DNA from: Paraplanobispora siamensis | Lineage (GTDB): Bacteria; Actinomycetota; Actinomycetes; Streptosporangiales; Streptosporangiaceae | Assembly (NCBI RefSeq): GCF_016863175.1 | Contig: NZ_BOOJ01000002.1 | Span: 62,001 to 126,000, forward strand | DNA length: 64,000 bases | Direction of reading: 5' to 3' | Part shown: in pieces, positions 1 through 9,542 of the stretch | Numbering within the stretch: position 1 is the stretch's first letter | Layout of the letters: each line of letters starts with the position of its first letter | Program-made: the position numbers and the translations under genes | Notes under the pieces: generated by a model | Seen by the model: the letters and a program-made list of their open reading frames with translations, nothing else | The model's database searches: none | What the model was told of the DNA's origin: nothing

Positions 1-5
1 GCATC

Positions 6-644
6 ATGCCTATCGTGACCGAGGGATGCGTCGCCGACGCCAAAACTGGGGTAAGGCTTGCGACGAGATCTGACGGGGCTGCCCACGGGGATGACCTCAA
101 GGATCTGACGAGCCTCGCCGTTCAGGGGGATCGCACCGCGATCGAATCCCTGCTTGGGCAGTTGCGCCCGATGGTGGTGCGTTATTGCCGTGCTCGTCTC
201 GGCAGGGTTTCCGGCCAGTACCACATCGCCGACGATGTGGCTCAGGAAGTGTGCATCGCGGTGCTGTCCGCGCTGCCCCGTTACCGTGACATGGGGCGTC
301 CCTTCGCGTCCTTCGTCTTCGGCATCGCCTCGCACAAGGTGGCTGACGCGCTGCGCAGCTCCGTGCGCTCCGCCGTGCCGACCCAGGATCTCCCCGACGG
401 GCCCGACGAGGGCCCGGGGCCGGAGGAGACCGTGGTCCGCTACATCGAGGCCGAGCACGCGCGCAGGCTGCTGTCCAGGCTCCCCGACAATCAGCGGGAA
501 CTGCTGATGCTCAGGGTGGTGTCGGGTCTTTCCGCCGAGGAGACCGGTAATGTACTGGGCATGTCACCAGGTGCGGTTCGCGTCGCCCAGCATCGGGCGC
601 TCGCCCGGCTGCGGGCGATGGCTGAGCTGGAGTCGATAGCTTGA
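6..644 (+). CDS. shbA: RNA polymerase sigma factor, ShbA/SigD family
   Basis: A 212-residue group of ECF-like sigma factor. Region 2 is visible as [18 protein letters not shown] followed by [20 protein letters not shown]; region 4 is [23 protein letters not shown] with the helix-turn-helix end [20 protein letters not shown]. These match ShbA of Streptomyces, which drives the principal sigma gene hrdB, and SigD of mycobacteria. The neighbours downstream (DUF5319, guaB, guaB3) are those of sigD in M. tuberculosis, which supports the assignment. ATG at 6 is the first available start, but only five bases precede it in the window, so an upstream start cannot be excluded. The stop codon overlaps the TTG start of the next small ORF, so the two are probably translationally coupled. 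Confidence 0.9.
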   Translation: MPIVTEGCVADAKTGVRLATRSDGAAHGDDLKDLTSLAVQGDRTAIESLLGQLRPMVVRYCRARLGRVSGQYHIADDVAQEVCIAVLSALPRYRDMGRPFASFVFGIASHKVADALRSSVRSAVPTQDLPDGPDEGPGPEETVVRYIEAEHARRLLSRLPDNQRELLMLRVVSGLSAEETGNVLGMSPGAVRVAQHRALARLRAMAELESIA

Positions 645-844
645 CCACGGTCCACCCACGGCGCCCGGTCCGGCGGTACGGGCCGCAGGAGGATCCTGCC
701 GTAGCCGAGACCGAGGCGATCGTGCAGGCGCTCTCCCGCAGGGAGCCCGTCGAGCTGACCGACGACGCGCTCAGGCTGCTCGCGGCGCTGATCGACGACG
801 TCGATCAGCGCTGCTCCTCGGTGTCGATCACACCGTCCGCGTAG
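641..844 (+). CDS. Small protein resembling the sigma-binding segment of RsdA
   Basis: A 67-residue ORF starting at TTG, overlapping the sigma factor stop by four bases (TTGA). Residues about 22-55 contain [17 protein letters not shown] followed by [16 protein letters not shown]. This looks like the short sigma-D-binding region of actinobacterial anti-sigma factor RsdA (an aLLdALaxgxpV...D..La.LLa.w.ddv type pattern recalled from the family). RsdA is normally about 300 residues with a membrane segment; here no transmembrane or extracytoplasmic part exists, so this would be a sigma-binding stub or a soluble mini anti-sigma factor. Its last 40 bases overlap the convergent DUF5319 gene. Gene position and coupling are solid; the function is an inference. 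Confidence 0.6.
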   Translation: MTTVHPRRPVRRYGPQEDPAVAETEAIVQALSRREPVELTDDALRLLAALIDDVDQRCSSVSITPSA

Positions 845-1185
845 CCCTGGGCGTAGTCCCAGCTCACGTAGTTCGTGGGGTTGGGCTGGTAGGCGGGTTC
901 GTGCACCTGCGGCTGACCGTTCTCGATCATCTGACGCAGGTTGCCGCGCAGCAGGTCCCAGTCGAAATAGTGCTGCTCGCCGCATTCGGGGCAGTCGAGG
1001 ACCAGGCCGGCGACACCCTGAGGTTCGAGGAGGGAGCGGAAAACCTCCACGTCGGCGAGGTCGGTGATGGCCTCGTCGCGTTCGGCCGGCGTCAGGGGTT
1101 CGGAGTCGTCGGGCTCACCCAGCGCCGCCGCCGGGTCGTCGGGGTCGTCCGCGAACGGGTCGCGTGGGACGTCTTCCAGCACCAT
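805..1185 (-). CDS. DUF5319 domain-containing protein
   Basis: A 126-residue acidic cytosolic protein. The N-terminal third is Asp/Pro-rich (DPFADDPDDPAAALGEPDD), then comes LTPAERDEAITDLADVEVF and a conserved core with one CxxC knuckle, LDCPECGEQHYFDWDLL, and a C-terminal [12 protein letters not shown]. This matches the DUF5319 family, which sits between the sigD/rsdA and guaB2 genes in many actinobacteria (Rv3412 in M. tuberculosis). No function is established. It is encoded opposite to shbA and converges on the small RsdA-like ORF with a 40-bp 3' overlap. The ATG at 1185 is preceded by AAAGTGGG, a weak ribosome binding site. Confidence 0.85.
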   Translation of the reverse strand: MVLEDVPRDPFADDPDDPAAALGEPDDSEPLTPAERDEAITDLADVEVFRSLLEPQGVAGLVLDCPECGEQHYFDWDLLRGNLRQMIENGQPQVHEPAYQPNPTNYVSWDYAQGYADGVIDTEEQR

Positions 1186-1343
1186 CCCACTTTATGGCCT
1201 GGATGCAACAGACATACCCCGAACCCCCCGAGCTTCGTACGGGATCGCCTCCGCCGCAGGTCATCCAGGTCGTCACGGAGGAGTCTTTTCCCGCGGACCA
1301 CCCCGCCCGCCGCGCGGGCCGTACCGCTCCAGGCCGCATCGCC

Positions 1344-2345
1344 CTAGTCGAACCACCCGCGCCGCGCCGCCTCCACGCCGGCCTGGAACCGTGACTGCGC
1401 GCCGAGCTCGGCCATCGCCTCGGCGAAACGGGTGCGGACGGTCCGTACGGAGATCCCGAGCTGCCGGGCGATCGACTCGTCGCTGACCCCCTGGGCGGCC
1501 AGCCTGAGCACCCGCGCCGCGCTCTGGCCGGAACGCGACCACGGCAGCGGTGTGGCGTGGGCCCACAGCTCCTCGAAGAGGGTGCGCAGCGCGGCCACCA
1601 CGATGGAGGCCCGGACCAGGTGGAAGTTGTAGGCGTTCTCGGCCAGGGTCCCGCCCCACTGGGCGGGCATGCCGGCGGTGTCGGTCCCGGCGACGAGGAA
1701 CCAGCTCGGCACCGAGGTGAGGGTCCGCACGCGCGCCCCGGCCTCCTCGAACTTCACGAGCTTGTCCTGCAGTCCCGGCAGCTCCAGCGTGCCCACCGGG
1801 AGGAGCACCCGGCAGGACAGCAGGCCGCGGCGCTGGGCGCCGATCCACTGGTCGGCGTAGCGGTGGGTGAAGTCGCCCACCGTCCGCCGGTCGGGGATCG
1901 CCGAGAGCAGCTCCAGGGGCGGGTCCTGGACCGCCATCCCGATCACGCTCTCGTAGAGCTCGTCGGCCCCGCCGACCAGCTCGACCGGGAACTGCCCGCT
2001 CTGGTAGTCGCGCCCGGCGTCGTACTGGTGGATGAAGCCGCGGATCGAGCCGAGCACCGTGTCGATCCTGCGGCTCTCCTCGGCCAGGCGGTCCAGCCGT
2101 TCGGCGATCAGGTGGCCGAGGGCGGCGGCGGGGTGCCGGGCGATGTACTCACCGGCCTGCTCGTCGACCACTCCCAGGTTCACGAGGGTCCTCAGCTCGC
2201 GGTCCAGCAGGTCGGGAGATCCGCCGGCGGCCTGGACGAGATCGGCGAAAGTGGCGCGATGGAGGCGCAGCACCGCGTTGTAGAGGGAGGTCTGGGTCGG
2301 CGTGAGGCCCAATGTCGCCAAGGGGTCGGTTGTGTCGGTACGCAT
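1344..2345 (-). CDS. TrmB/LuxR-type transcriptional regulator
   Basis: A 333-residue regulator. Residues 1-75 form a TrmB-like winged helix (LGLTPTQTSLYNAVLRLHRA), the middle 100-240 is a PLD/TrmB-like effector domain, and residues about 265-320 are a LuxR/GerE helix-turn-helix (RVLRLAAQGVSDESIARQLG then ISVRTVRTRFAEAMAELGA). This architecture is a large actinomycete family of single-component regulators with no receiver domain. The longest frame extends upstream, but ATG at 2345 is preceded by CAGGAG ten bases away and gives the usual family length. It is divergent from guaB across a 392-bp gap that holds a strong palindrome near this gene, so autoregulation is likely. Its ligand and targets are unknown. 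Confidence 0.8.
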   Translation of the reverse strand: MRTDTTDPLATLGLTPTQTSLYNAVLRLHRATFADLVQAAGGSPDLLDRELRTLVNLGVVDEQAGEYIARHPAAALGHLIAERLDRLAEESRRIDTVLGSIRGFIHQYDAGRDYQSGQFPVELVGGADELYESVIGMAVQDPPLELLSAIPDRRTVGDFTHRYADQWIGAQRRGLLSCRVLLPVGTLELPGLQDKLVKFEEAGARVRTLTSVPSWFLVAGTDTAGMPAQWGGTLAENAYNFHLVRASIVVAALRTLFEELWAHATPLPWSRSGQSAARVLRLAAQGVSDESIARQLGISVRTVRTRFAEAMAELGAQSRFQAGVEAARRGWFD

Positions 2346-2437
2346 CGGCGAGAGGCTCCTGAAGTAACACGACTGTCGTGAGGATAACCCGGGGAATCCT
2401 CGTTGTCCCCGGCCTTGGCCGGACTGGACGCTCATTG

Positions 2438-2468
2438 CGTGCAACTTTGTGCAGTTGCACGTTTGCAC
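2438..2468. promoter_or_regulatory. Candidate operator: 9-bp inverted repeat upstream of the LuxR-type regulator
   Basis: CGTGCAACT at 2438-2446 and AGTTGCACG at 2453-2461 form a perfect inverted repeat with a 6-base spacer, followed by a further TTGCAC half-site at 2463-2468. ATTGCGT also repeats at 2434 and 2469. The site lies about 95 bp upstream of the regulator start at 2345. Binding by that regulator is inferred. Confidence 0.45.
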
Positions 2469-2594
2469 ATTGCGTCCGAACGCATCGTGACGCAGTCTTG
2501 ACACAGCGTCGGCACCGTGAGCGAACGGCGTCACCGCTCGGGCGCGGAGGGGGGTCCAGCGGTGTGAGAGGACGTCTCGCTGGTGTTGCCGGTG

Positions 2595-2634
2595 CCGGAG
2601 GACCGAGCGGGTCACCGACCGCTCGGTCCTCCGG
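2595..2634 (+). terminator. Strong 16-bp hairpin upstream of guaB (terminator or attenuator)
   Basis: CCGGAGGACCGAGCGG (2595-2610) pairs perfectly with 2619-2634 around the 8-base loop GTCACCGA and is followed by GGCTTTCC. A second hairpin (CTGGCG 2644-2649, CGCCAG 2663-2668) follows. No gene reads into it from the left; a TTGACA lies at 2498-2503. The rest of the 392-bp gap contains the operator-like repeat and a TAAACT -10-like box at 2673-2678. Confidence 0.5.
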
Positions 2635-2713
2635 GCTTTCCCCCTGGCGTCAGGGCGTCGCGCGCCAGACCCTAAACTGTGCCCCGGGGACCGGCGCCTC
2701 TCCCCACCCATAG

Positions 2714-4219
<1,506 letters not shown>

Positions 4220-4226
4220 GTTTCCG

Positions 4227-4257
4227 GTACGGCTCCCGCACATGGCGGGAGCCGTAC
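4227..4257 (+). terminator. Hairpin terminator between guaB and guaB3
   Basis: GTACGGCTCCCGC (4227-4239) and GCGGGAGCCGTAC (4245-4257) are perfect 13-bp arms around a 5-base loop, beginning seven bases after the guaB stop. There is no U-run, as is common in high-GC actinobacteria. It would reduce readthrough into guaB3. Confidence 0.7.
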
Positions 4258-4283
4258 TCGCATGAAATGGGAAAGATGAGCAT

Positions 4284-5402
4284 ATGACTCAGGTGGAGAT
4301 CGGCCGCGGCAAGAACGGCCGCCGTGCATACGCGCTCGACGAGATCGGCATCGTCCCGTCCCGGCGGACCCGTGACCCGGAGGAGGTCTCGATCGCCTGG
4401 CAGATCGACGCCTACCGGTTCGACCTGCCCCTGGTGGTGAGTCCCATGGACAGCGTCGTGTCGCCGAAGACCGCGATCGAGGTGGGCCGGCTCGGCGGTC
4501 TGGCGGCGCTGGACCTCGAAGGGCTGTGGACGCGCTACGAGGACCCGACGTCGCTGCTGGCCGAGGTGGCCGAGCTGCAGGGCGACGCGGCGACGCGGCG
4601 GCTCCAGGAGATCTACAGCGCGCCGATCAAGGAGGAGCTGATCGGCCGCCGGATCGAGGAGATCCGCGCGGCGGGGGTGACCACGGCGGTCCGCCTGTCC
4701 CCCCAGCGCACGGTCCAGTACCACAAGGCCGTCATCGACGCCGGTGTGGACATCTTCGTGATCCGCGGCACCACGGTCTCCGCCGAGCACGTCTCGGGCC
4801 GGGCCGAGCCGCTGAACCTCAAGCAGTTCATCTACGAGCTCGACGTCCCGGTCATCGTCGGCGGCTGCGCCACCTACACCGCGGCGCTGCACCTGATGCG
4901 GACCGGCGCGGCCGGCGTGCTCGTCGGCTTCGGCGGCGGCGCCTCGCACACCACCCGCACCGTGCTGGGCGTGGTGGTGCCGATGGCCACCGCGATCTCC
5001 GACGTGGCCGCGGCCCGCCGCGACTACATGGACGAGTCGGGCGGCCGCTACGTCCACGTCATCGCCGACGGCGGCATGGGCACCTCCGGCGACATCGCCA
5101 AGGCCATCGCCTGCGGCGCCGACGCGGTCATGGTCGGCTCGCCGCTGGCCCGCGCGGTCGAGGCGCCCGGCCACGGCTTCCACTGGGGCTCGGAGGCCCA
5201 CCACCCGGAGCTGCCGCGCGGCAAGCGGGTCCAGTTCGGCACGGTGGGCACGCTGGAGCAGATCCTGCACGGCCCGTCCTCGGTCGCCGACGGCTCGATG
5301 AACCTGATGGGCTCCCTGCGCCGCACGATGGCCACCGCGGGCTACTCCGACCTGAAGGAGTTCCAGCGGGTCGAGGTCGTCGTCGCCCCGCAGCAGCCCT
5401 GA
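4284..5402 (+). CDS. guaB3: GuaB3-family IMP dehydrogenase-related protein
   Basis: A 372-residue IMPDH/GMP reductase barrel protein without CBS domains. It begins VEIGRGKNGRRAYALDEIGI, a signature of the GuaB3 family, and carries PLVVSPMDSVVSP and the C-terminal VIADGGMGTSGDIAKAIACG phosphate-binding segment. The IMPDH loop with its catalytic Cys is not seen; the equivalent part reads GVLVGFGGGASHTTRTVLGV. Its exact reaction in actinobacteria is unsettled, so purine nucleotide metabolism is inferred from family and position next to guaB. The ATG at 4284 is preceded by GGGAAAG. It converges on the aldolase gene with only a 21-bp gap. Confidence 0.9.
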   Translation: MTQVEIGRGKNGRRAYALDEIGIVPSRRTRDPEEVSIAWQIDAYRFDLPLVVSPMDSVVSPKTAIEVGRLGGLAALDLEGLWTRYEDPTSLLAEVAELQGDAATRRLQEIYSAPIKEELIGRRIEEIRAAGVTTAVRLSPQRTVQYHKAVIDAGVDIFVIRGTTVSAEHVSGRAEPLNLKQFIYELDVPVIVGGCATYTAALHLMRTGAAGVLVGFGGGASHTTRTVLGVVVPMATAISDVAAARRDYMDESGGRYVHVIADGGMGTSGDIAKAIACGADAVMVGSPLARAVEAPGHGFHWGSEAHHPELPRGKRVQFGTVGTLEQILHGPSSVADGSMNLMGSLRRTMATAGYSDLKEFQRVEVVVAPQQP

Positions 5403-5423
5403 CCCGGGGCCGCCGGGCGGCGG

Positions 5424-6248
5424 TCAGCCCCGCAGGACGCGCAGGAGGCGGGCGACTTCGTCCGCCACCGCCGTACGGCCCGCATTGACGTACTTGCGGG
5501 GGTCGACGACCTTCTCGTCGGCCGCCAGGCGGTCGCGGATCGCGCGGGTGAACGCCTTGTTCAGGTGCGTGGCGATGTTGATCTTCTTCATGCCGTGCCG
5601 TACGGCCGCGCGCAGCGTGTCGTCCGGCACGCCCGAGGAGCCGTGGAGCACCAGCGGGACCGGGAGCGCCGCGTGCAGCTCGGCGATCAGCGCGAGGTCG
5701 AGGACGGCGTCGCGGGTGGTCATGGCGTGGGAGCTGCCGACGGCCACGGCCAGGGCGTCGACGCCGGTGCGGGCCACGTAGTCCACCGCCTCGTGCGGCC
5801 TGGTCCGCACGCCGGGGGCGTGCACGCCGTCCTTGCCGCCGATCTCGCCCAGTTCGGCCTCCACCCACACGCCCCGCCCGTGACACCGGGCGGCGACCTC
5901 GGCGGTGAGCGCCGCGTTCTCCTCGTCGGGCAGCGCCGAGGCGTCGAACATCACCGACCCGATCCCCAGCTCCACCGCCTCCTCCACGAGCGCGCGGTCG
6001 GTGGCGTGGTCGAGGTGGACGGCCACCGGCACCGAGGCCGCCCGGGCCACGGCGAGCGAGGCGGCCGCGATCGGGGCCAGGGCGCCGTGGTAGCGCACGC
6101 AGTTCTCGCTGATCTGCAGCACGACCGGGACGCCCGCGGCCTCGGCCCCGGCGACGATCGCCTCGGCGTGCTCCAGCTGGATGACGTTGAACGCGCCGAC
6201 GCCCGCCGGGGCGTCGCGGATGATGTCGCCGATGCCGGTCAGAGGCAT
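5424..6248 (-). CDS. Class II fructose/tagatose-bisphosphate aldolase family protein
   Basis: A 274-residue zinc-dependent aldolase of the GatY/KbaY/FbaA family, expected to cleave a ketose 1,6-bisphosphate to dihydroxyacetone phosphate and glyceraldehyde 3-phosphate. Seen are GVGAFNVIQLEHAEAIV at the N terminus, the metal-binding HLDHA, WVEAELGEIGGKDGVH, AVGSSHAM and the phosphate loop LVLHGSSGVPDD followed by KKINIATHLN. It is the last gene of a leftward operon with a PfkB kinase, a NagA-type deacetylase and a SIS-domain protein, which favours tagatose 1,6-bisphosphate or fructose 1,6-bisphosphate from amino sugars as substrate. The gap to the kinase is 58 bp. Confidence 0.85.
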   Translation of the reverse strand: MPLTGIGDIIRDAPAGVGAFNVIQLEHAEAIVAGAEAAGVPVVLQISENCVRYHGALAPIAAASLAVARAASVPVAVHLDHATDRALVEEAVELGIGSVMFDASALPDEENAALTAEVAARCHGRGVWVEAELGEIGGKDGVHAPGVRTRPHEAVDYVARTGVDALAVAVGSSHAMTTRDAVLDLALIAELHAALPVPLVLHGSSGVPDDTLRAAVRHGMKKINIATHLNKAFTRAIRDRLAADEKVVDPRKYVNAGRTAVADEVARLLRVLRG

Positions 6249-6306
6249 GATGGGGGCCTTTCACTCGCGATGGGACCGGGTCTCCGGGGTGCGGGGTGCG
6301 GGGCGC

Positions 6307-7365
6307 TCATCGGCGTACGGGCTCGATCCGGATCCCGGGTTCGACCTCGCGCAGCACGTCCGCGTCGATGTCCCCGGCGACCGGGGCGGCCACCGCCGCC
6401 GCGCCCAGGGCCGCTGCCCGGCGCAGCCGGTCCGGCCAGGGGTCGCCCTCCACCAGGCCCAGCGCCAGCCCCGCGACCAGGGCGTCCCCGGCCCCGGTCG
6501 GGTTGCCCTCCACCCGGTACGGCATGGCGGCCCGCCAGGCGCCCTCGGGGGTCACGGCCAGCAGCCCGTCCGCCCCGAGGGAGACGACGACCGATCCGGC
6601 GCCGGCGTCCATGAGCGCCTCGGCGCCCCGGAGCGCCTGCCCGGGATCGTTCGTCTCCGCGGGAGCGGACGCTCCCCGGGAGCCGTCCGGCCCGGCGGGA
6701 CCGGTCGCGGGACCGGGCGTCGGTGCCGCCGACAGGGCGCGGGTGAGCTCCTCGGCGTTGGGCTTGACGATCGCGGGGCGGCCGGCGGGCGCGTGCCGCA
6801 GGGCCTCGCCGTCGGCGTCCACGATCACCGGGACCCCGCGCTCGCCGACCCGGCGGGCGAGGACGGCGTAGAAGCCCGCGGGCACGCCGCGCGGCAGGCT
6901 TCCCGAGATCACCACGGCCGCGGCCCCCTCGAGCCGCGCCTCGAAGTCGCCGAGGAAGCGGTCCAGCTCCTCCGCCGAGACGACCGGGCCCGGCTCGTTG
7001 AACAGGGCCGTGCGTTGCGGGCGGCCCGGCGCGGCCTCGCCGGGGGAGAGATCGGAGACGGCGAGGGTGGTGCGGGACTCGCCGGTGATGGGGGTGAGGG
7101 CGGCGGGCAGGCCGCAGGCGGCCAGGTCGGCCCGGGCGGCGTCGCCGACGGCGCCGCCCGCCAGGCCGGTGACGAGGACCTCCCGGCCCAGGGCCGAGAG
7201 CACGCGGGCGACGTTGACGCCCTTGCCGCCCGCCCGGCGGTGCACCGCCCGCACCCGGTTGACGCCGTTCCAGTCGACGTCGTGGGCCCGGTAGGTGACG
7301 TCGAGGGCCAGGTTCAGGGTGACGGTGAGGATCGTCCCCGCGGAGGCGGGCGGTGGGAGGGCCAT
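6307..7365 (-). CDS. PfkB-family hexose-phosphate kinase (1-phosphofructokinase or tagatose-6-phosphate kinase)
   Basis: A 352-residue ribokinase-fold enzyme. It has the PfkB N-terminal motif LTVTLNLALDVTY, the substrate-binding RRAGGKGVNVARVLSALG, and the C-terminal catalytic motif VEGNPTGAGDALVAGLALG with the Asp general base. Residues about 210-235 hold an unusual Pro/Gly/Ala-rich insertion (ALSAAPTPGPATGPAGPDG). Family members phosphorylate tagatose 6-phosphate or fructose 1-phosphate; the operon places it between deacetylation/isomerisation and aldol cleavage, so tagatose-6-phosphate kinase is the better guess. The gap from nagA is 28 bp and no strong ribosome binding site is visible; coupling with nagA is likely. 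Confidence 0.85.
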   Translation of the reverse strand: MALPPPASAGTILTVTLNLALDVTYRAHDVDWNGVNRVRAVHRRAGGKGVNVARVLSALGREVLVTGLAGGAVGDAARADLAACGLPAALTPITGESRTTLAVSDLSPGEAAPGRPQRTALFNEPGPVVSAEELDRFLGDFEARLEGAAAVVISGSLPRGVPAGFYAVLARRVGERGVPVIVDADGEALRHAPAGRPAIVKPNAEELTRALSAAPTPGPATGPAGPDGSRGASAPAETNDPGQALRGAEALMDAGAGSVVVSLGADGLLAVTPEGAWRAAMPYRVEGNPTGAGDALVAGLALGLVEGDPWPDRLRRAAALGAAAVAAPVAGDIDADVLREVEPGIRIEPVRR

Positions 7366-7393
7366 CAGGGTTCGGGGCTCCGGGTCGTGCGCA

Positions 7394-8536
7394 TCACGGC
7401 TCCGTGATCCAGCTTCCGCGCCTCATGACACCGGCGACCTCCAGGTCGTCGGTGAGGATCACCAGGTCGGCCTGCTTGCCGACGGAGAGCGAGCCGATGC
7501 GGTCGGCCAGGCCGAGGACCCGGGCGGGGGTGAGGCTCGCGGCCTCGGCGGCCTCGGGCAGGGACAGGCCGAGCTCCCGGACGGCGCGCCGGAAGGAGAC
7601 GTCCATGGTCAGGGTGGATCCCGCGATGGAACCGGCCCCGGGGCCGTCGGCCAGCCGGGCCACGCCGTCCACCACGCTGACCTTCAGCGGGCCGAGGCCG
7701 TAGCTCCCGTCGCCCACGCCGGCCGCCGCCATCGCGTCGGTGATGAGCGCCGTACGGCCCGCGCCCGCGGCCCGGAGGGCGAGGCGGAGCATCGCCGGGT
7801 GCACGTGCACGCCGTCGTTGACCAGCTCGACCGTCACCCGCTCGTCCTCCAGCAGCGCGGCGATCGGGCCGGGGTCGCGGTGCCCGAGCTGCGGCATCGC
7901 GTTGTAGAGGTGGGTCGCGACGCGGGCGCCGGCCTCGATGCCCGCGATGGTCTGCCCGTAGTCGGCGTCGCTGTGCCCGAGCGCGGCGATCACGCCGTTG
8001 TCCGCCGCCTCCCGGATGGCGTCCAGCGCCCCGGGCAGTTCGGGGGCGATGGTCAGCATCCGCACGTGGCCGCGGCCAGCCGCCAGCAGTTTGCGCAGTT
8101 CCCCGGCCGAGGGCTCGCGCAGCAGGGCCGGGTTGTGCGCGCCGCAGCGGGCCTTGGAGATGTAGGGACCCTCGAAGTGGATGCCCGCCAGCAGGCCCTC
8201 CTCGCACAGGTCCGCGAGGGCGGCGGTGGCCCTGGCGATGTCGTCCAGGGCGGCGGTGACGAGGCTGGCGACGACGGTGGTGGTGCCGTGCCGGGCGTGC
8301 AGGGCGGCGATCCGGCTCGCCTCGTCCGGATCGCCCGTCGGGAAGGAACCGCCCGCTCCGCCGTGGTTGTGGATGTCGACGAAGCCCGGTGCGACGTACC
8401 GGCCGCCGAGGCTGTGGCCCGGCCCCGGGGCGGTTCCCCGGCCGACGTGGGTGATGCGGCCGTCTTCGATGGTCAGCCAGCCGTCGTGGACGCCTTCGGG
8501 GGTGACGACGCGGGCGTCGGCGAGTGTGATGGTCAT
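7394..8536 (-). CDS. nagA: N-acetylglucosamine-6-phosphate deacetylase (NagA/AgaA type)
   Basis: A 380-residue amidohydrolase that removes acetate from GlcNAc-6-P or GalNAc-6-P. Metal and substrate motifs are GFVDIHNHGGAG, the carboxylate in GIHFEGPYIS, AALGHSDADY, THLYNAMPQLGHRDPG, VELVNDGVHVHP and the catalytic Asp in ALITDAMAAAG. The longest frame begins ten residues upstream, but ATG at 8536 starts the conserved MTITLADARVVTPEG and follows GAGAGGA about eight bases away. It lies in an operon with a SIS isomerase, a PfkB kinase and an aldolase. Whether the acetylated sugar is gluco- or galacto-configured cannot be decided from sequence; the partners point to a GalNAc-type route. Confidence 0.92.
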   Translation of the reverse strand: MTITLADARVVTPEGVHDGWLTIEDGRITHVGRGTAPGPGHSLGGRYVAPGFVDIHNHGGAGGSFPTGDPDEASRIAALHARHGTTTVVASLVTAALDDIARATAALADLCEEGLLAGIHFEGPYISKARCGAHNPALLREPSAGELRKLLAAGRGHVRMLTIAPELPGALDAIREAADNGVIAALGHSDADYGQTIAGIEAGARVATHLYNAMPQLGHRDPGPIAALLEDERVTVELVNDGVHVHPAMLRLALRAAGAGRTALITDAMAAAGVGDGSYGLGPLKVSVVDGVARLADGPGAGSIAGSTLTMDVSFRRAVRELGLSLPEAAEAASLTPARVLGLADRIGSLSVGKQADLVILTDDLEVAGVMRRGSWITEP

Positions 8537-8562
8537 GGCGTCATCCTCTCCTCTCCCGGAGG

Positions 8563-9438
8563 TCACCGGGCGGGGAGGATCACCGAGCGGGTCAGGTGCA
8601 GCGGCTCGTCCGGGTTGAGGCCCTGCCGCAGCGCCCGGGCCACGGCCACCCGCTGGATCGTCACCAGCTCCGCCATCGGGTCCAGGCCGCTCTCCAGGAA
8701 CGTGCCGCCGGTGGCCTCGACCTCGCCGCGCAGCCCGGCGGGGGACTCGCCGAGCATCCAGGTGACCCGGCCGGGGCCGGCGATGCTGATCGGGCCGTGC
8801 CGGTACTCCATCGCGGGATAGGCCTCGGTCCAGGCCCGGCAGGCCTCGCGCATCTTCAGGCCCGCCTCCAGCGCCAGGCCGTACGACCAGCCGCGGCCCA
8901 GGAAGGTGAACTGCTCGGCGGAGACCGGCTCGGGGGCGAGCGGTACGGCGAGCGCGCGCTCGGCGTCGGCGATCGCGCCGGTCAGGTCCTCACCGAGGTG
9001 GGCGCGGAGCAGCGCGAGCTGGGTGGTCGCGAAGCGGGTCTGCACGACCGACCTCTCGTCGGCGAAGTCGAGGACGATCACCTCGTCGGCCAGCGTCATG
9101 ACCGGGGTGTCCGGGTCGGCGGTGATCGCGGTGGTCCTGGTGCCGGTGCCCTTGAGCAGCTCCAGCACCTCGGTGGTGGTGCCGGACCGGGTCAGCGCGA
9201 GCACCCGGTCGTAGGAGCGGCCGGTCGGCGCCTCGGAGGCGGCGAAGGCGTCGGTCTCGCCGTGACCCGCGCGCTCGCGGAGCACGGCGTAGGCCTGGGC
9301 GATGAACCACGAGGTGCCGCAGCCGACCACGGCCACCCGCTCGCCCGGCCGGGGGAGGGCGTCGGCCGGGACCTCCTCGACGGCGCGGCGCCAGCAGGCG
9401 GGCTGGGACGCGATCTCTGCTTCGGTGTGGGTGGTCAC
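8563..9438 (-). CDS. SIS domain sugar isomerase/deaminase (AgaS/GlmS-like)
   Basis: A 291-residue protein with two SIS halves. The first holds RVAVVGCGTSWFIAQAYAVL and VLALTRSGTTTEVLELLKG; the second holds FTFLGRGWSYGLALEAGLKM and AYPAMEYRHGPISI. These are typical of AgaS/FrlB/GlmS-isomerase proteins that convert an amino-hexose 6-phosphate to a ketose 6-phosphate, releasing ammonia. GTG at 9438 follows GGGAGG by six bases, so the 18-residue longer frame is rejected. It is the first gene of the leftward amino-sugar operon and divergent from the DeoR-family gene, whose likely operators fill the 104-bp gap. Substrate is inferred from context. Confidence 0.85.
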   Translation of the reverse strand: MTTHTEAEIASQPACWRRAVEEVPADALPRPGERVAVVGCGTSWFIAQAYAVLRERAGHGETDAFAASEAPTGRSYDRVLALTRSGTTTEVLELLKGTGTRTTAITADPDTPVMTLADEVIVLDFADERSVVQTRFATTQLALLRAHLGEDLTGAIADAERALAVPLAPEPVSAEQFTFLGRGWSYGLALEAGLKMREACRAWTEAYPAMEYRHGPISIAGPGRVTWMLGESPAGLRGEVEATGGTFLESGLDPMAELVTIQRVAVARALRQGLNPDEPLHLTRSVILPAR

Positions 9439-9460
9439 GGCCTGCCTCCCCAGTGGGATT

Positions 9461-9525
9461 GTTTCTGATTGATTTATAGCAGAAACGAGCATGATTGCGC
9501 ACCAGTGGGTTTTGATCGCTCGTTT
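9461..9525. promoter_or_regulatory. Divergent operator region of the amino-sugar operon
   Basis: Two overlapping inverted repeats occupy the gap between the SIS gene and the DeoR-family gene: GTTTCTG (9461-9467) with CAGAAAC (9480-9486), and AAACGAGC (9483-9490) with GCTCGTTT (9518-9525). The AT-rich centre includes TTTATAG. DeoR/AgaR proteins usually bind TTTC/GAAA-type repeats, so these are probable binding sites of the neighbouring regulator; binding is inferred. Confidence 0.6.
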
Positions 9526-9542
9526 GTGCCACCCTGTTCTCC

